Shown: positions 51,634-62,449 of the stretch, one piece after another
How the letters are laid out: each line of letters begins with the position of its first letter
How positions within the stretch are numbered: position 1 is the first letter of the stretch
Origin: DATHAP01 sp963762865
GTDB lineage: Bacteria > Actinomycetota > Actinomycetes > JACCUZ01
Reading direction: 5' to 3'
DNA: 64,000 bases
Assembly (NCBI GenBank): GCA_963762865.1
Contig: CAVXNC010000021.1
Span: forward strand, 1 to 64,000
Made by a program: the position numbers and the translations under genes
Notes under the pieces: model-generated
The model's input: the letters and a program-made list of their open reading frames with translations, nothing else
Told to the model about the DNA's origin: nothing
Database searches by the model: none

Positions 51634-51716
51634 GGCACCGGGCTGCCGGTCTACCCGGTTCGGGCGCTTACGGCTAGGTTTCGCAGCGGCACTCGTTCCT
51701 CCCCAGGAGACCTGCC

Positions 51717-54700
51717 ATGCCTCGTCGTGCGCCGATCTCTCGTACCCTCCTGGCTCTCCTCGCCGCGCTGGGCGTCGTCCTCGCCCTCGCCGGACCGATC
51801 GCCGTCCGGCGTCAGCCGACCACACGGCTTCCCCACCAGGGTCACCCTGATGGGGTCGCTGATGAGCGAGCTCGGCTGCGCTGCCGACTGGGACGAGGGT
51901 GCGCCCTCACCGACATGGCGCGGGTGGGCACCACGTCGGTCTTCGAGCTGGATGCGACGGTGCCCGCCGGATCGTACGAGTTCAAGGTGCGGCTCAACGG
52001 CTCGTGGGACGAGAACTACGGGGCCGGCGGGGTCCGGGCGGACCCAACATCCCGCTCGTGCTGCGGCACGCGGCGGATCTGACCTTCAGCTACGACCACG
52101 CGTCGCACCGGTGGGCGTCGCGCCGACCGAGGCGCAGCCCGGCCTGACTCCCGCTGACTCGGAGCTCGCGCTCGACAGCCTGCGACGCGACCTGACCCGA
52201 GAGCAGTTCTACTTCGTCATGGCCGACCGGTTCGAGAACGGTGACACGGGCAACGACACCGGGGGCTACGGCGGCGACCGTCTCGTGACCGGCTTGGACC
52301 CGACCACAAGGGCTTCTACCACGGTGGGGACCTCAAGGGGCATGCTCGACCAGCTGGACTACATCGAGGGCTCGGCACCACTGCGATCTGGATGACGCCG
52401 TCCTTCAAGAACAAGCCGGTGCAGGGCCCGGGACGGGAGGTCGGCCGGCTACCACGGCTACTGGATCACCGACTTCACGCAGATCGACCCGCACCTCGGG
52501 CACCAACGCCGACCTGAAGGAGCTCATCGACGCGGCGCACGCCCGCGGCATCAAGGTCTTCTTCGACATCATCACCAACCACACGGCCGACGTGATCGAC
52601 TACCCGGAGGACACCGGCAACGGCGCGTGAGTCCCGTACGTGTGCAAGGACGCACGGCGCCCTACCGCGACGCCGGCGGGCACGGAGTTCGACGACCGCG
52701 ACTACGCGGTCGGCGACACGTTCCCCGAGCTCTCGGACCACGACGTCCTTCCCGACGCTACACACGGTGCTCGATTCCGCCGAGACGAGACCTCAAGATC
52801 CCGGCCTGGCTCAACGACCCGACGATGTACCACAACCGGGGCGACATCGAGCTTCGCCGGTGAGAACAGCGAGTACGGCGACTTCCCGGCCGGCCTTCGC
52901 GCCTTGGACGACCTGTGGACGGAGCAGCCCGAGGTCGTCAACGGGATGATCGACATCTACGAGAAGTGGGTCGCAGGACGTCGGCGTCGACGGCTTCCGG
53001 ATCGACACGATGAAGCACGTGAACATGGAGTTCTGGCAGGCGTTCGGCCCGGCCGTGCTGCAGGTTACGCCAAGCGACCACGGCAACGCCGGAGTTCTTC
53101 ATGTTCGGCGAGGTCGCTACGACGGCCGGTCCCCGGCAGAAGGCCGACACGTCGCTATACACGACGCGCAACAAGCATGCAGTCTGTCGCTCGACTTCCC
53201 GTTCCCGAGGTCGCGAGCGACTTCGCTTCGCAGGCGGCGGCCACACCGCCGCCTGCGCGACAGTTCTTCGCCGACGACGACTGGTACACCGACGCCGACT
53301 CCAACGCCTACCAGCTGCCGACATTCCTCGGCAACCACGACATGCGGCCGGATCGGTCGGTTCTCGTCTCCGACAACCCCGGTGCCGGCGACGCCGAGTG
53401 CTGCAGCGAGACCAGCTCGCGCACGAGCTGATGTACTTCGTCGCGCGGCAACCCGGTCGTCTACTACGGCGACGAGCAGGGCTTCGTCGGCGACCGGCGG
53501 CGACCAGGACGCTCGCGAGGACATGTTCGCCGTCGCAGGTGGCGACTACCGACAACGACCTCATCGGCACCGACGCCACGACTGCCGAGGCCAACTTCGA
53601 CGCCGATCACCCGCTGTACCAGGCCATCAGCGAGCTGTCGGAGCTACCGAGGAGCACCCGGCGCTGGGCGACGGCGCGCAGCAGAGCCGCCGACGGGATC
53701 CGCCGCGGCGGGCATCTACGCGTTCAGCCGGATGGACCGCACGGACGAGCACGAGTACGTCGTGGCGACCAACAACGCGAGACGGAGGCTGCGGCCAGCT
53801 TCGATACCTTCGTCCCGACTGGTGCCTGGACCAAGGTGTACGGCCCGGGTGCCGCAGCTGAGTCCACGGACGCCGCCAGGTCGATGTCCGTGAGCGTCCC
53901 GGGGCTGTCGGCGGTCGTCTACCGAGCCGACGCGAGCGATGCCGGCGATCGACGTCAGCGCCCGCGCCATCCGCTTCGACTCCCCGAGCGCCGTCGGAGG
54001 GGTCGCAGGCCCGGATGCAGTCGGCGCCGACGTGCGGCGGCTCGTACTTCAACCAGGTCACCGTTCGTACGCCAAGTCGGCGGCGAGCCGTGGACAGTCG
54101 TCGGCACGGACGACAACGCGCCGTACCGCGTCTTCCACGACGTCAGCACGCTGCTGCCCGGCACGAAGCTGAAGTACCGGGCGGTGGTGCTGGACAACGC
54201 CGGTCACACCTCGCTGAGCAAGATCCAGCCTTCTGTGGTGCCGGCGCCGGAGCTGACGATCGAGTACCCGCCCGACGGTTGGCGGGTGAGGGACACCGCT
54301 GAGATCCGTGCGGTCGCCGACCCCGAGCGAGCGGACCACGTGGTCACCTTCCAACGCAGCATCGACGGCGGCGCGTGGACCGACGTCGGCATCCGACGAC
54401 TCGTCACCGGCCTACACGCTCTTCGACGACCTGTCCTCCCTGGACCTGGCCGAGGGCACCCCCATCACGTACCGGGCCACGTTGCACTACGCAGGCGGCG
54501 GGACGGTGACGGCCGAGCAGACGGTGACAGCTGCCAGCCCGACGCCGTACGAGATGGCGACGCTGCACTACTTGCGGCCGGCGGGCGACTACGGCGACCC
54601 GCCGGAGCAGGGCTGGGGCCTGCACATGTGGGGTGACGCCGTCGACCCGGCGGTCCTCGCGCAGATCGCGTGGGAGAAGCCGTGGCCTAGGACCGGGGTG

Positions 54701-54904
54701 ACTGGCGGCTGGGCGGACTACGAGATCCCGCTCGTGGACGACACCAAGCCGGTCAACTTCATCATGCACCTGCCCAGCGGCGACTCGGTGCCGACGACAC
54801 GGGAGCCCGGCGGCGACCGGTCGTTCGTGCCCCTGCAGGCCAATGAGGTCTGGATCGTCCAGGGCGACCCGAGGGTCTACACCAGCCAGCCGAACGCGCC
54901 CTGA
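51717..54904 (+). pseudogene. Secreted GH13 alpha-amylase/pullulanase-type enzyme with CBM41-like tail, many frameshifts
   Basis: ATG 51717 opens a signal peptide (RTLLALLAALGVVLALAG). Then come an N-terminal starch-associated E-set domain (VTLMGSLMSELGCAADWDE, VPAGSYEFKVRLNGSWDENY) and a GH13 barrel: REQFYFVMADRFENGDTGND, AHARGIKVFFDIITNHTADV, the nucleophile Asp in GFRIDTMKH (53004-53006), the acid/base Glu in FMFGEV (53110-53112) and the third Asp in LGNHDM (53339-53341). Fn3-like parts follow, then a CBM41/PUD domain with YLRPAGDYGDPPEQGWGLHM and LPSGDSVPTTREPGGDRS. More than ten small indels break it between 51.8 and 54.4 kb. The second catalytic half found in fused pullulanases is absent. 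Confidence 0.8.
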
Positions 54905-55137
54905 CGCACCACCACCCACGAGCTGGAGGAGGCTCTTGCGGGACCGCGGAGCGCAACCCGGTCACCCCCGACCTGGTCCGCGACCTGGAGGCCCTCGGGA
55001 GCGGGGTGCGGGCGGTCCGGCTGCCCTGACCGACGGTTTTGACCCCCTCGGGGCCCCGCGGGTAGTCTGCGAGGTCGTTGTGCCCACCCGCGTGGTGCGG
55101 GCACGAGCAATCACACTCGCAACGAAAAGGCCCTCCC
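54905..55137. other. Gap between the GH13 gene and rplM, with an unassigned coding-like fragment
   Basis: After the GH13 stop, 54905-55029 still looks coding: THELEEALA, then in another frame AERNPVTPDLVRDLEALGSG and VRAVRLP with a stop at 55027-55029. It has no start codon of its own and I cannot name it; it may be the tail of a gene lost from the assembly. The remainder is the rplM promoter and leader. Confidence 0.4.
55039..55068 (+). promoter_or_regulatory. Candidate rplM-rpsI promoter
   Basis: TTGACC (55039-55044), an 18-bp spacer and TAGTCT (55063-55068) form a good vegetative promoter 70 nt upstream of the rplM GTG. Confidence 0.65.
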
Positions 55138-55581
55138 GTGCGCACGTACAGCCCCAAGCCCGGCGACGTCCAGCGTCAGTGGCACGTCATCGACGCGACC
55201 GACGTCGTGCTCGGCCGGCTCGCCAGCCAGGCCGCGACCCTCCTGCGGGGCAAGCACAAGCCGATCTACGCGCCGCACGTCGACACCGGCGACTTCGTCA
55301 TCGTGATCAACGCCGACAAGGTGGCCCTGACCGGCAACAAGCGCGAGGCGAAGATGGCCTACCGCCACTCGGGCTACCCGGGCGGCCTGCGCGCCACGCC
55401 GTATGCCGTGCTGCTGGAGAGGCACCCCGAGAAGGCCGTCGAGAAGGCCATCAAGGGGATGCTGCCGCACACCAGCCTCGGGCGGAACATGCTCAAGAAG
55501 CTCAAGGTCTACGCCGGCCCGGAGCACCCCCACCAGGCGCAGTCCCCGGCGCCGTACGAGATCACCCAGGTCGCGCAGTAA
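55138..55581 (+). CDS. rplM: 50S ribosomal protein uL13
   Basis: 147 residues from GTG 55138 (MRTYSPKPGDVQRQWHVIDA). The conserved parts are TDVVLGRLASQAATLLRGKH, YRHSGYPGGLRATPYAVLLE and KAIKGMLPHTSLGRNMLKKL. It is required early in 50S assembly. First gene of the L13-S9 operon. Confidence 0.99.
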   Translation: MRTYSPKPGDVQRQWHVIDATDVVLGRLASQAATLLRGKHKPIYAPHVDTGDFVIVINADKVALTGNKREAKMAYRHSGYPGGLRATPYAVLLERHPEKAVEKAIKGMLPHTSLGRNMLKKLKVYAGPEHPHQAQSPAPYEITQVAQ

Positions 55582-55630
55582 GCACCTGAGCCGACGCCCG
55601 ACCAGCCGACGAGAGAGACCGAGAGACACC

Positions 55631-56152
55631 GTGGCAGAGACCACCGCCGAGACCACCACCGCGCCTGAGGGCGCGGTCGACACCGACGCCGAGACCCCGG
55701 ACAGCTACACGTCCGAGTCGACGTCGGAGTCGTTCCCCTCGGCCACCCCCCGCGAGATCGTGACCGCGCCCGGCGCCGCCACCGGCCGCCGCAAGCAGGC
55801 CATCGCCCGCGTGCGCCTGGTGCCCGGCACCGGTCAGTGGGTCGTCAACGGTCGCGCGCTCGACGCGTACTTCCCGAACAAGGTCCACCAGCAGCTCGTC
55901 AACGACCCGTTCGTGACCCTCGGCGCCGAGGACCGCTTCGACGTCATCGCGCGCATCCACGGCGGCGGCGTCTCCGGCCAGGCCGGCGCGCTGCGCCTCG
56001 CCATCTCCCGGGCCCTCAACGGCATCGACGAGGAGGGCAACCGCCCGTCGCTGAAGCGGGCCGGCTTCCTCACCCGTGACCCGCGGGCCAAGGAGCGCAA
56101 GAAGTACGGTCTGAAGAAGGCCCGCAAGGCACCGCAGTACAGCAAGCGCTGA
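55631..56152 (+). CDS. rpsI: 30S ribosomal protein uS9
   Basis: 173 residues from GTG 55631. A Thr/Glu/Ser-rich N-terminal extension of about 45 residues precedes TGRRKQAIARVRLVPGTGQW and VNGRALDAYFPNKVHQQLVN. The C-terminal tail RKKYGLKKARKAPQYSKR reaches the P-site tRNA. The extension is usual in actinobacteria. Confidence 0.99.
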   Translation: MAETTAETTTAPEGAVDTDAETPDSYTSESTSESFPSATPREIVTAPGAATGRRKQAIARVRLVPGTGQWVVNGRALDAYFPNKVHQQLVNDPFVTLGAEDRFDVIARIHGGGVSGQAGALRLAISRALNGIDEEGNRPSLKRAGFLTRDPRAKERKKYGLKKARKAPQYSKR

Positions 56153-56166
56153 TCGCGCGGGATCTC

Positions 56167-57516
56167 GTGGGACGGGTCTTCGGGACCGACGGGGTGCGAG
56201 GGGTCGCCAACCGCGACCTCACCGCCGAGCTCGCGCTCGACCTGTCGGTGGCGGCGGCGCACGTCCTCGGTGAGGTCGGGGCCTTCGAGGGGCACCGACC
56301 GGTGGCTGTCGTCGGCCGCGACCCGCGGGCGTCCGGGGAGTTCCTCTCCGCAGCGGTCATCGCGGGCCTGGCGAGCGCGGGCGTCGACGTCGTCGACATC
56401 GGCGTCGTGCCGACGCCGGCAGTCGCGTTCCTGACCGCCGACCTGGGTGCCGACCTCGGCGCGGTGATCTCCGCGAGTCACAACCCGATGCCGGACAACG
56501 GCCTGAAGTTCCTGGCCCGTGGCGGCCACAAGCTGGCCGACGAGCTCGAGGACGCGATCGAGAAGCGGCTTCGTGAGCAGTGGGAGCGCCCGCTCGGTGC
56601 GGCCGTCGGTCGCGTACGTCGCGACCGGTCGCTCAATCAGCGCTACGCCGACCACCTGCTGTCGACACTGCCGCACCGGCTCGACGGCCTCCGCGTGGTC
56701 GTCGACGCCGCCCACGGTGCCGCCTTCGAGCTGGCGCCGGCGATCCTGCGCGCAGCCGGCGCCGAGGTCGTGGCGATCGGTGTGGAGCCGGACGGGCTGA
56801 ACATCAACGACGGCTTCGGGTCCACCCACCTGGACCGGTTGCAGGCCGCGGTGCTGGCCGAGTCGGCGGACGCCGGTGTGGCCATGGACGGCGACGCAGA
56901 CCGGTGCCTCGCGGTGGACGCTGCCGGCGAGGTCGTCGACGGCGACCAGATCATGGCCGTCCTCGCACTGGCGATGCGCGACAAGGGTCTGCTGCAGGAC
57001 TCGACCGCGGTCGTGACGGTGATGTCGAACCTCGGCTTCCGGCTGGCCATGCAGCGCGAGCGGGTCGAGGTCGTGGAGACCCCGGTGGGCGACCGCTACG
57101 TCCTCGAGGCGATGAAGAGCCGCGGCCTGTCCTTGGGCGGCGAGCAGTCCGGCCACGTGATCATGCTCAACCATGCGACGACCGGCGACGGGACCCTGAC
57201 CGCGCTGCACCTGCTGGCGCGGATGGCCGAGACCGGTCGGTCCCTGGCCGACCTGGCCGGCGTCATGACCCGGCTCCCGCAGGTCCTGGTCAACGTGCGC
57301 GGGGTCGACCGCAACGGCGTCGACGACTGCGAGGCGCTGCAGAAGGCTGTTGCCGAGGCGGAGTCCGAGCTGGGAGTCAGCGGGCGGGTGCTGCTGCGCC
57401 CGTCGGGAACCGAGCCGGTCGTGCGGGTGATGGTGGAGGCGGCGGAGGCGTCGCAGGCCGAGCAGGTGGCAGCGCGTCTCGCGGACGTGGTGCGCGCGGA
57501 GCTCGCCCTTCCCTGA
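56167..57516 (+). CDS. glmM: Phosphoglucosamine mutase
   Basis: 449 residues from GTG 56167 (MGRVFGTDGVRGVANRDLTA). The phosphoserine is S104 in ISASHNPMPDNGLKF, the Mg-binding loop is DGDADR (D241, D243, D245), the sugar-binding loop is GGEQSGHVI and the phosphate-binding loop is RPSGTEPVVRVMVE. It converts glucosamine-6-phosphate to glucosamine-1-phosphate for UDP-GlcNAc. glmS, the step before, lies 1 kb downstream. It converges on coaA with 6 nt between. Confidence 0.99.
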   Translation: MGRVFGTDGVRGVANRDLTAELALDLSVAAAHVLGEVGAFEGHRPVAVVGRDPRASGEFLSAAVIAGLASAGVDVVDIGVVPTPAVAFLTADLGADLGAVISASHNPMPDNGLKFLARGGHKLADELEDAIEKRLREQWERPLGAAVGRVRRDRSLNQRYADHLLSTLPHRLDGLRVVVDAAHGAAFELAPAILRAAGAEVVAIGVEPDGLNINDGFGSTHLDRLQAAVLAESADAGVAMDGDADRCLAVDAAGEVVDGDQIMAVLALAMRDKGLLQDSTAVVTVMSNLGFRLAMQRERVEVVETPVGDRYVLEAMKSRGLSLGGEQSGHVIMLNHATTGDGTLTALHLLARMAETGRSLADLAGVMTRLPQVLVNVRGVDRNGVDDCEALQKAVAEAESELGVSGRVLLRPSGTEPVVRVMVEAAEASQAEQVAARLADVVRAELALP

Positions 57517-57522
57517 GCGGGG

Positions 57523-58467
57523 TCAGAGCTTGCGGAGGCGGATCTGCCGCACGGCGTGGTCGGGGCCCTTCTCGAGCACGAGGGTGGCGCGGCCGCGGGT
57601 CGGCAGGATGTTCTGCGCCAGGTTGGGTCCGTTGACCTCGCGCCAGATCGCCGTGGCGGTGGTGCGCGCGTCGACGTCGGACAGGTCGGCGTAGCGGCGG
57701 AAGTAGGAGGCCGGATCGGCGAACGCGGTGCTCCTCAACCGGAGGAAGCGGTCGACGTACCACCGCTCGACGTCCGCCTCGGTGGCGTCGACGTAGATGG
57801 AGAAGTCGAAGTAGTCCGACACCGCAACGCTGGAGCCGCCACCGGGTCGGGTGCGCGGCGGCTGCAGCACGTTGAGGCCTTCCACGACGAGGATGTCGGG
57901 GCGGCGGAGCGTGACGCGCTGGTCGGGCACGACGTCGTACGACAGGTGCGAGTAGACGGGTGCGGTCACCTCGCCGTCGCCGGCCGAGACGGCGGAGAGG
58001 AAGTCGAGCAGCGCCCGTTGGTCGTACGACTCGGGGAAGCCCTTCCGGGCCAGCAGACCGCGACTGACCAGCTCGGCGTTGGGCAGCAGGAACCCGTCGG
58101 TGGTGACCAGGTCGACGGCAGGGTGGTCGGGCCACCGCGCCAGCAGCTCGCGCAGGACCCGTGCCGTGGTGCTCTTGCCGACAGCCACGCTGCCCGCGAT
58201 GCCGATGACGAATGGCGGAGTGGAACGGCCGGCGGAGGCGTGGCCCAGGAAGGTGGCCGTCGCCAGGTGCCGTTGCTGCGCGGCGCGGACCTGGAGGTTG
58301 AGCAACCGGGACAGCGGAAGGTAGACCTCCTCGACCTCGGCAAGGTCGATCGGCTCGCCGAGCCCACGCAGCCGACCCAGGTCGTCGTCGGTGAGCGGGA
58401 GAGGAGTGTTCTCGCGCAGGGCGCTCCACTCCTGACGGCCGATGACGACGTACGGAGGGGCGCTCAC
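57523..58467 (-). CDS. coaA: Type I pantothenate kinase
   Basis: 314 residues from GTG 58467 (MSAPPYVVIGRQEWSALREN); longer in-frame sequence upstream overlaps glmS and is not conserved. The P-loop GSVAVGKST is at 92-100, followed by VDLVTTDGFLLPNAELVSRG and RKGFPESYDQRALLDFLSAV. The C-terminal part has YFDFSIYVDATEADVERWYV and IWREVNGPNLAQNILPTRGR. It phosphorylates pantothenate, the controlled first step of CoA synthesis. It is divergent from glmS, 20 bp away. Confidence 0.98.
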   Translation of the reverse strand: MSAPPYVVIGRQEWSALRENTPLPLTDDDLGRLRGLGEPIDLAEVEEVYLPLSRLLNLQVRAAQQRHLATATFLGHASAGRSTPPFVIGIAGSVAVGKSTTARVLRELLARWPDHPAVDLVTTDGFLLPNAELVSRGLLARKGFPESYDQRALLDFLSAVSAGDGEVTAPVYSHLSYDVVPDQRVTLRRPDILVVEGLNVLQPPRTRPGGGSSVAVSDYFDFSIYVDATEADVERWYVDRFLRLRSTAFADPASYFRRYADLSDVDARTTATAIWREVNGPNLAQNILPTRGRATLVLEKGPDHAVRQIRLRKL

Positions 58468-58487
58468 GGGTGGATACCCTGGCACCC

Positions 58488-60354
58488 ATGTGCGGCATCG
58501 TGGGTTACGTCGGCGACCAGTCGGCTCTCGAAGTGGTCGTCGAGGGACTCCGCAGGCTGGAGTACCGCGGCTACGACTCCGCCGGCGTCGCCCTGCTGGC
58601 CGACGGCAAGCTGGCCACGGCCAAGCGCGCAGGCAAGCTGGCCAACCTCGACAAGGCGCTCGCCGACAGCCCGCTGCCGCCCGCCACCACCGGCATCGGC
58701 CACACACGGTGGGCGACCCACGGCGCGCCCAACGACCGCAACGCGCACCCCCACGTCGACTGCACCGGCTCGGTCGCGGTGATCCACAACGGCATCATCG
58801 AGAACTTCGCGCACCTGCGCGCCGAGCTGGAGGGACGCGGCCACCAGCTCTCCTCGGACACCGACACGGAGGCAGTGGCCCACCTGCTCGAGGAGGCGAC
58901 CCGCGACCAGGCCGGCGCCGGCGGGGTCGTCGACCTCGCCGACGCCATGCGCCAGGTCTGCCGGCGCCTCGAGGGAGCCTTCACGCTCGTCGCCACGCAT
59001 GTCGACGCCCCAGACGTCGTCGTCGGTGCGCGTCGCAACTCTCCGCTGGTCGCCGGCCGGGGCGACGGCGAGAACTTCCTGGCCTCCGACGTCGCCGCCT
59101 TCATCGCGCACACCCGCGACGCCGTCGAGCTCGGGCAGGACCAGGTCGTCGAGGTCCGCCGCGACGCCATCACGGTGACCGACTTCGACGGCAACCCCGG
59201 CGAGGTCACCGAGTACCACGTCGACTGGGACCTCTCGGCCGCCGAGAAGGGCGGCTACGACTACTTCATGCTCAAGGAGATCGCCGAGCAGCCGCAGGCG
59301 GTCGCCGACACCCTGCTCGGCCGGCTCACCGACGACGGCCGGCTGATGCTCGACGAGATGCGGCTCTCCGACGACGACCTCCGCGAGGTCGACAAGATCA
59401 TCGTGATCGCCTGCGGCACGGCGTTCCACGCCGGCCTGGTCGCGAAGTACGCCATCGAGCACTGGACCCGCATCCCCTGCGAGGTGGAGCTCGCGTCGGA
59501 GTTCCGCTACCGCGACCCGGTCCTGACCCGCTCGACCCTGATCATCGCGATCTCCCAGTCGGGCGAGACGATGGACACGTTGATGGCGCTGCGGCATGCG
59601 CGCGAGCAGCGGTCGCGGGTGCTGGCGATCTGCAACACGAACGGCTCGACGATCCCGCGCGAGTCCGACGCCGTGCTCTACACGCACGCCGGCCCCGAGG
59701 TCGCCGTGGCCTCGACGAAGGGCTACCTCACCCAGATCGTCGCGTGCTTCCTCGTCGGCCTCTACCTCGCCCAGGTCCGCGGCACCAAGTACGGCGACGA
59801 GATCGCCAAGGTCGTCGACGACCTGCGGGCGATGCCCGACAAGATCGCCCGCGTGCTGGCCAACCTGGACCCGGTGCGTGACCTGGCGCGCGAGCTCGCC
59901 ACGGCGCCCTCGGTGCTCTTCCTCGGCCGACACGTCGGCTACCCGACCGCCCTGGAGGGCGCGCTCAAGCTCAAGGAGCTCGCCTACATGCACGCCGAGG
60001 GCTTCGCCGCCGGCGAGCTCAAGCACGGCCCGATCGCGCTGATCGAGGAAGGCGTCCCGGTGATCGCCGCGGTCCCCTCCCCGCACGGGCGGAGCGTGCT
60101 GCACGACAAGCTGGTGTCCAACCTCCAGGAGGTACGCGCGCGAGGTGCCCGCACCATCGTCATCGCGGAGGACGGCGACACCGCGGTCGAGCCCTATGCC
60201 GACCTGGTGATCCGCATCCCCGAGGCGCCGACGCTTGCTGCAGCCCCTGCTGTCGACGGTGCCGCTGCAGGTCTTCGCCTGCGAGATGGCGACCGCGCGC
60301 GGCCACGACGTCGACCAGCCGCGCAACCTGGCCAAGTCGGTCACCGTCGAGTAG
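58488..60354 (+). pseudogene. glmS: Glutamine-fructose-6-phosphate aminotransferase, one frameshift near the end
   Basis: ATG 58488 (MCGIVGYVGDQSALEVVVEG) gives Cys2 as the glutaminase nucleophile after Met removal. RRLEYRGYDSAGVAL and TRWATHGAPNDRNAHPHVDC follow. The two SIS domains have IACGTAFHAGLVAKYAIEHW, ISQSGETMDTLMALRHAREQ and LKHGPIALIEEG. An extra base near 60233 (ACGCTTGCTG for ACGCTGCTG) throws off the last 40 codons; correct reading gives LQPLLSTVPLQVFACEMATA and NLAKSVTVE with a stop at 60352-60354. It makes glucosamine-6-phosphate. About 621 residues when repaired. Confidence 0.95.
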
Positions 60355-60403
60355 CAGCCGGTCGCCGGGTGTGACGACCCGTCACCCGAGCGGCCGGGAG
60401 GGG

Positions 60404-60432
60404 TTACATCGCGCGACAGGCCGGTTTAGTGT
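60404..60432 (+). promoter_or_regulatory. Candidate promoter of the PhoX-like gene
   Basis: TTACAT (60404-60409), 17 bp, TAGTGT (60427-60432), 44 bp upstream of the GTG start. Confidence 0.4.
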
Positions 60433-60475
60433 TCGTGGATCTCGGACCTGAACCGCGCGACGAAGGGTGCCTGAC

Positions 60476-62026
60476 GTGACCGATCTCGACCGCCGCAGCT
60501 TCCTCAAGACCGGTGCCGCCGTGGCCGCGGGCACCGGGGTCCTCGGAGGCCCGTTCGCGGGCTACCTCGCGGCGCCCGCCGTCGCAGGCAAGGGCAGGGA
60601 CACCCAGAACGCGCTGCGTGACGTGCCCGACTTGCTCGACGGCGTCGTGCGCCTCGCGCTGCCGGACGGCTTCCAGTACCGGTCCTTCCAGCGGAGCCGG
60701 CGCGGGGCACCCGGCCCGAACGTGGAGCTCGACGACGGCGCCCTGCTCCCGGGCAGGCACGACGGCATGGCCGCCTTCGAGGGGACCATCAGCCCTGTCA
60801 CGCTCGTCCGCAACCACGAGGAGAACTTCTCCGCCACCAACGGGGCGGCAGCCGGGGAGGCACCCCGGTCTACGACTCGGCGGCCCTCGGTGGCACCTCG
60901 ACGGTCCATGTGTCCCTCGACGGTGTGGTCGAGCACTCGGTCATGAGCCTTGCCGGCACCCAGATGAACTGCTCCGGCGGCCGGATGCCTTGGGGGTCCT
61001 GGGTCACCTGCGAGGAGACGGTCAACGGCTACGACGTCGGCGACGACTTCAACCGGAACTCGGTCAACAACCCGCCCGGCGAACCCGCCATGCCCGCCGG
61101 ATCCGACCCGTTCGAGTACATCCAGAACGCCCGGCTGCAGAAGATCCACGGCTTCATCTTCGAGGTGCCGGCGCGACGGCGAGGCGTCCGCCGAGCCGAT
61201 CAAGAACGCGGGGCGGTTCGCCCACGAGGCCGTCGCCTTCGACCCCAAGGGCGGCTCGCTCTACCTCACCGAGGACAACTTCGCCTTCCCGTCGGGGTTC
61301 TACAGCTACGACCCGCCGAGCAACCCGATGCAGACCGGTCAGCTCGCCGACGGCGGAACGCTGTGGATGCTCAAGGTGACGGGCACACGCCAACGCCGAC
61401 CTGGCGCAAGAGCCAGCCTGCCGGGGCGACGTACGCCGTCGACTGGGTCCCGATCGAGACCCCCTGGTTCGACTTCGGTCGGCCGGCCGGACCGGACGCC
61501 GAGCACTCGAACGACGAGGCGCATCAACTTCGTCGGCAACCAGGGGCGCGCGCTCGGTGCCGCTGGGTTCTCCCGGCTCGAGGGCGCGGTGTACGACCAC
61601 GGCTGGGTCTTCTGGACGTCGACGCAGGGCGGCGGGCCGGCCATGACGGTGCCGTTCGACCAGGTCGGCGGCTGGGGCAAGGGCCGCGGGCAGATCTGGG
61701 GCCTGGACCTGAGGGCGCAGACGCTCCACATGCTCTACGAGTCACCCAGCCCGGACATCCTCGACTTCCCGGACAACGTCACCACGAGCGCGCGCGGCAC
61801 GCTCATCGTCTGTGAGGACGGGAACAACCCTCCCGGCCGGAACTTCCTCCGCGGGCTCACGCGCAAGGGCGAGCTGTTCGACATCGCCGAGAACCGCATC
61901 AACCTCGCCGACGAGTTCGCCGGCGCGACGTTCAGCCCGGACGGCGAGACGCTGTTCGTCAACATCCAGCAGACCACCGGGATGTCGTTCGCGATCTGGG
62001 GACCCTGGGGACGCATCGGCGTCTGA
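60476..62026 (+). pseudogene. PhoX-like (DUF839) secreted protein with Tat signal, four frameshifts as printed
   Basis: GTG 60476 starts a Tat signal: DRRSFLKTGAAVAAGTGVLG, then AAPAVAG. The mature protein reads FQYRSFQRSRRGAP and GRHDGMAAFEGTIS. After a shift near 60865 it continues GTQMNCSGGRMPWGSWVTCE, EETVNGYDVGDDFN; shifts near 61172, 61384 and 61523 follow, then GRFAHEAVAFDPKGGSLYLT, HGWVFWTSTQGGG and CEDGNNPPGRNFLRGLTRKG, ending at 62026. The C-S-G-G-x-x-P-W-G-S-W-x-T-C-E block is the hallmark of PhoX/DUF839 proteins. PhoX is a calcium/iron alkaline phosphatase of phosphate starvation; whether this member is a phosphatase is inference. Confidence 0.85.
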
Positions 62027-62043
62027 CCGGACAGCAGCACGGC

Positions 62044-62074
62044 GACGGCCGGCGGGCGGTGCTCGCCGGCCGTC
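62044..62074 (+). terminator. Terminator-like hairpin after the PhoX-like gene
   Basis: GACGGCCGGCG (62044-62054) and CGCCGGCCGTC (62064-62074) form a perfect 11-bp stem with a 9-nt loop, 18 nt past the stop and 24 nt before acpS. Confidence 0.65.
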
Positions 62075-62097
62075 GGCGTGCGTGCGAAGGTAGGCAG

Positions 62098-62448
62098 GTG
62101 ATCCTCGGTGTGGGCATCGACGTCGTCGACGTCGACCGCTTCACCCGTACGTTGCAACGGGCGCCGCGGCTCCGCGAGCGGCTCTTCACCGACGCCGAGC
62201 AGCAGCTGCCCCCGGCCTCGCTGGCGGCCCGCTTCGCGGCGAAGGAGGCCCTCGCGAAGGCGCTCGGCGCGCCGGTCGGCCTGCACTGGCGCGACGCCGA
62301 GGTCGATCGGGGCCATGACGGCAGGCCGCACCTCACCATGCGCGGCACCGTCGAGCGGCGAGCGACCGAGCTCGGCGTGCGACGTACCCACATCTCGCTC
62401 AGCCACGACGCGGGCATCGCTTCGGCTGTCGTGCTCGTGGAGGACTGA
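62098..62448 (+). CDS. acpS: Holo-[acyl-carrier-protein] synthase
   Basis: 116 residues from GTG 62098. ILGVGIDVVDVDRFTRTLQR carries the metal-binding Asp and RFAAKEALAKALG the Glu. SLSHDAGIASAVVLVED is the C-terminal strand. It transfers phosphopantetheine from CoA to acyl carrier protein, so it uses the product of the pathway that coaA starts. The GTG of nnr begins one base after its stop. Confidence 0.97.
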   Translation: MILGVGIDVVDVDRFTRTLQRAPRLRERLFTDAEQQLPPASLAARFAAKEALAKALGAPVGLHWRDAEVDRGHDGRPHLTMRGTVERRATELGVRRTHISLSHDAGIASAVVLVED

Positions 62449-62449
62449 G

